Part shown: positions 20,267 through 21,238 of the stretch, one piece after another
How positions within the stretch are numbered: position 1 is the first letter of the stretch
Layout of the letters: the number at the start of each line of letters is the position of its first letter
Origin: a virus
Reading direction: 5' to 3' (one strand)
IMG/VR virus record: IMGVR_UViG_3300038558_000090
Span: 1-21,238 of that record
DNA length: 21,238 nt
Translations under genes and position numbers: made by a program
The notes under the pieces: generated by a model
What the model saw: the letters and a program-made list of their open reading frames with translations, nothing else
Databases searched by the model: none
Told to the model about the DNA's origin: nothing

Positions 20267-21226
20267 TTGGCTGTCATAGGCTACTTCGACTCCCTTACGG
20301 AAGTGCAGCGACTTGTCACCGACCGCCTCTTGGCGGGCATCATCGAGGAGATCATTGAGGAAGGTCAGCTCATTCCTCGCCTTCCGGTGATGCAGCTCGA
20401 TGCCAAGTCACTGATCTACAACCGTGAGGGCACCCTGCCCACCGCCGACTTCTACGACATCGGCGAGGACATTCCCGCCCAGGCCCAGGCCACCGTTACT
20501 CCTATAACGGTGACTCTGCGCCGAGTCATCGGCCAGTGGGACCTGGACAACTTCATCGTGGACACCTACCGCGACCCGAACGACATCCGGGCGCAGGCAA
20601 TTTCTATGGCCCGTAAGGGCGTCATGCGGACCATTGAGAATGAGCTGATTTATGGTGATGACACCACCCTCACCAAGCACTTCGACGGCCTCCACCTGCT
20701 CTGCCCCTCGGCTCAGCATGTCGCCAATGGCTCTAGCAGCACTGGTGCCGCTCTGTCCTTGGCGAACCTGGACAAGGCTATTGACCTGGTCAAGCCAAAG
20801 CCGGACCTCATCCTGATGAACTTCGAGATCTGGCGCCGGCTCATGGCCAGCGGTCGAGGTGCAACCCCGGTCAACTGGATATACCACCAGGCGGGTCAGG
20901 ATGTGGGTGCGACCTTCCCGGTGTACCGGGATATCCCCATCGTCAGGTCCGACTACATCGTGCAGACAGAGACCATATCCGGAGGCGCCTATGCTCTCAA
21001 GACCACAGGTGCCTGCTCCTCCATCTTTCTCGTGCGCTTCGGCGGCGTTGAGGAGGGAGGTCTCTGCCTGGTCACCGGCAACCCGATGTTCGAGTTCAAG
21101 GAGATTGAGCTCGAAAACAAGGATGCCAACCGCTTCCGGCTGACCTGGTACGTCAACTTGGCTCTTGGCTCGACCAAGAGCATAGCCGTGGTGGATGGCA
21201 TCACGGATGCTGCCATAACGGCGTAG
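20267..21226 (+). CDS. Major capsid protein, probable HK97 fold
   Basis: A 319-residue protein starting at TTG 20267 with GGAGGT 6 nt upstream. Its opening (YFDSLTEVQRLVTDRLLAG) and LPTADFYDIGEDIPAQ, ITVTLRRVIGQWDL and ARKGVMRTIENELIYGDDTT stretches form an N-terminal arm and P-domain-like helix. Later IYHQAGQDVGATFPVYRDIP leads to the strand-rich segments usual for HK97-type shells, and a C-terminal beta region (YVNLALGSTKSIAVVDGI) follows. The length is in range and the preceding scaffold-like gene fits. Exact family assignment was not possible by eye. Confidence 0.8.
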   Translation: MAVIGYFDSLTEVQRLVTDRLLAGIIEEIIEEGQLIPRLPVMQLDAKSLIYNREGTLPTADFYDIGEDIPAQAQATVTPITVTLRRVIGQWDLDNFIVDTYRDPNDIRAQAISMARKGVMRTIENELIYGDDTTLTKHFDGLHLLCPSAQHVANGSSSTGAALSLANLDKAIDLVKPKPDLILMNFEIWRRLMASGRGATPVNWIYHQAGQDVGATFPVYRDIPIVRSDYIVQTETISGGAYALKTTGACSSIFLVRFGGVEEGGLCLVTGNPMFEFKEIELENKDANRFRLTWYVNLALGSTKSIAVVDGITDAAITA

Positions 21227-21233
21227 GAGGTGG

Positions 21234-21238
21234 ATGAT
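21234..21238 (+). CDS. Start of the next virion gene, cut by window end
   Basis: GGAGG (21226-21230) lies 3 nt before an ATG at 21234, 8 nt after the capsid stop. Only one codon and two bases are visible, so only the existence of a downstream gene in the same operon can be proposed. Confidence 0.35.

Noticed and set aside
1-21238. tRNA or rRNA genes, integrase, lysogeny repressor
   Set aside because: None was recognised by eye; divergent tRNAs could be missed without a covariance-model scan.

Overview
The window looks like about 21 kb of a tailed double-stranded DNA bacteriophage (Caudoviricetes) from an uncultivated source. The evidence is a virion-assembly cluster on the + strand (small terminase, two small membrane proteins, large terminase, portal, a 2075-residue virion-type protein, scaffold-like protein, major capsid protein) and a dense set of very small, overlapping early-type genes on the - strand. 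The sequence is GC-rich and rich in AGG arginine codons. It uses ATG, GTG and TTG starts and reads normally with TAA, TAG and TGA as stops (code 11). The host cannot be named from the sequence. No integrase, lysogeny repressor, DNA polymerase, tRNA or CRISPR array was seen, so lifestyle is undetermined and the genome is incomplete at both ends.

Layout. (1) 1-5791, - strand: about twenty overlapping small genes running leftward from a strong promoter at 5863-5891. They begin with a one-helix membrane peptide (5681-5791), pass through many zinc-ribbon-like proteins, a helix-turn-helix protein (3039-3383) and a RecA-fold ATPase (1454-2218), then a DUF4326 protein, a LAGLIDADG endonuclease-like protein and a gene running off the left edge. 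Secondary promoters lie at about 1379-1408 and 621-650. (2) 5792-6893: a control-like region around one isolated + strand gene (6126-6668). It holds divergent promoters, an operator-like dyad, a leader with two interlocking inverted repeats, terminator-like hairpins, and repeated 15-bp dyads of the form TTAGC-N5-GCTAA on both sides of the gene. (3) 6894-8203, - strand: a four-gene operon of cysteine/histidine metal-site proteins including a YkgJ-family protein, with its own promoter. (4) 8204-8356: a second divergent promoter region. (5) 8357-21238, + strand: the virion module. A near-consensus promoter places the transcript start at the ATG of the small terminase (leaderless). An internal promoter (19661-19689) precedes the scaffold and capsid genes.

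How it fits together: the leftward genes are probably early functions (regulation, replication ATPase, host takeover). The rightward genes package DNA and build the head. The 2075-residue protein carries a lytic transglycosylase domain at its N terminus and sits between portal and scaffold. By analogy with ejected internal virion proteins it probably enters the cell with the DNA. Genes are tightly coupled, with 1, 4 or 8-nt overlaps. Seven very small genes of 34-54 codons were found by reading the gaps and overlaps directly: 663-809, 3367-3531, 5112-5276, 5681-5791, 9340-9459, 9456-9560 and the partial gene at 1-131.
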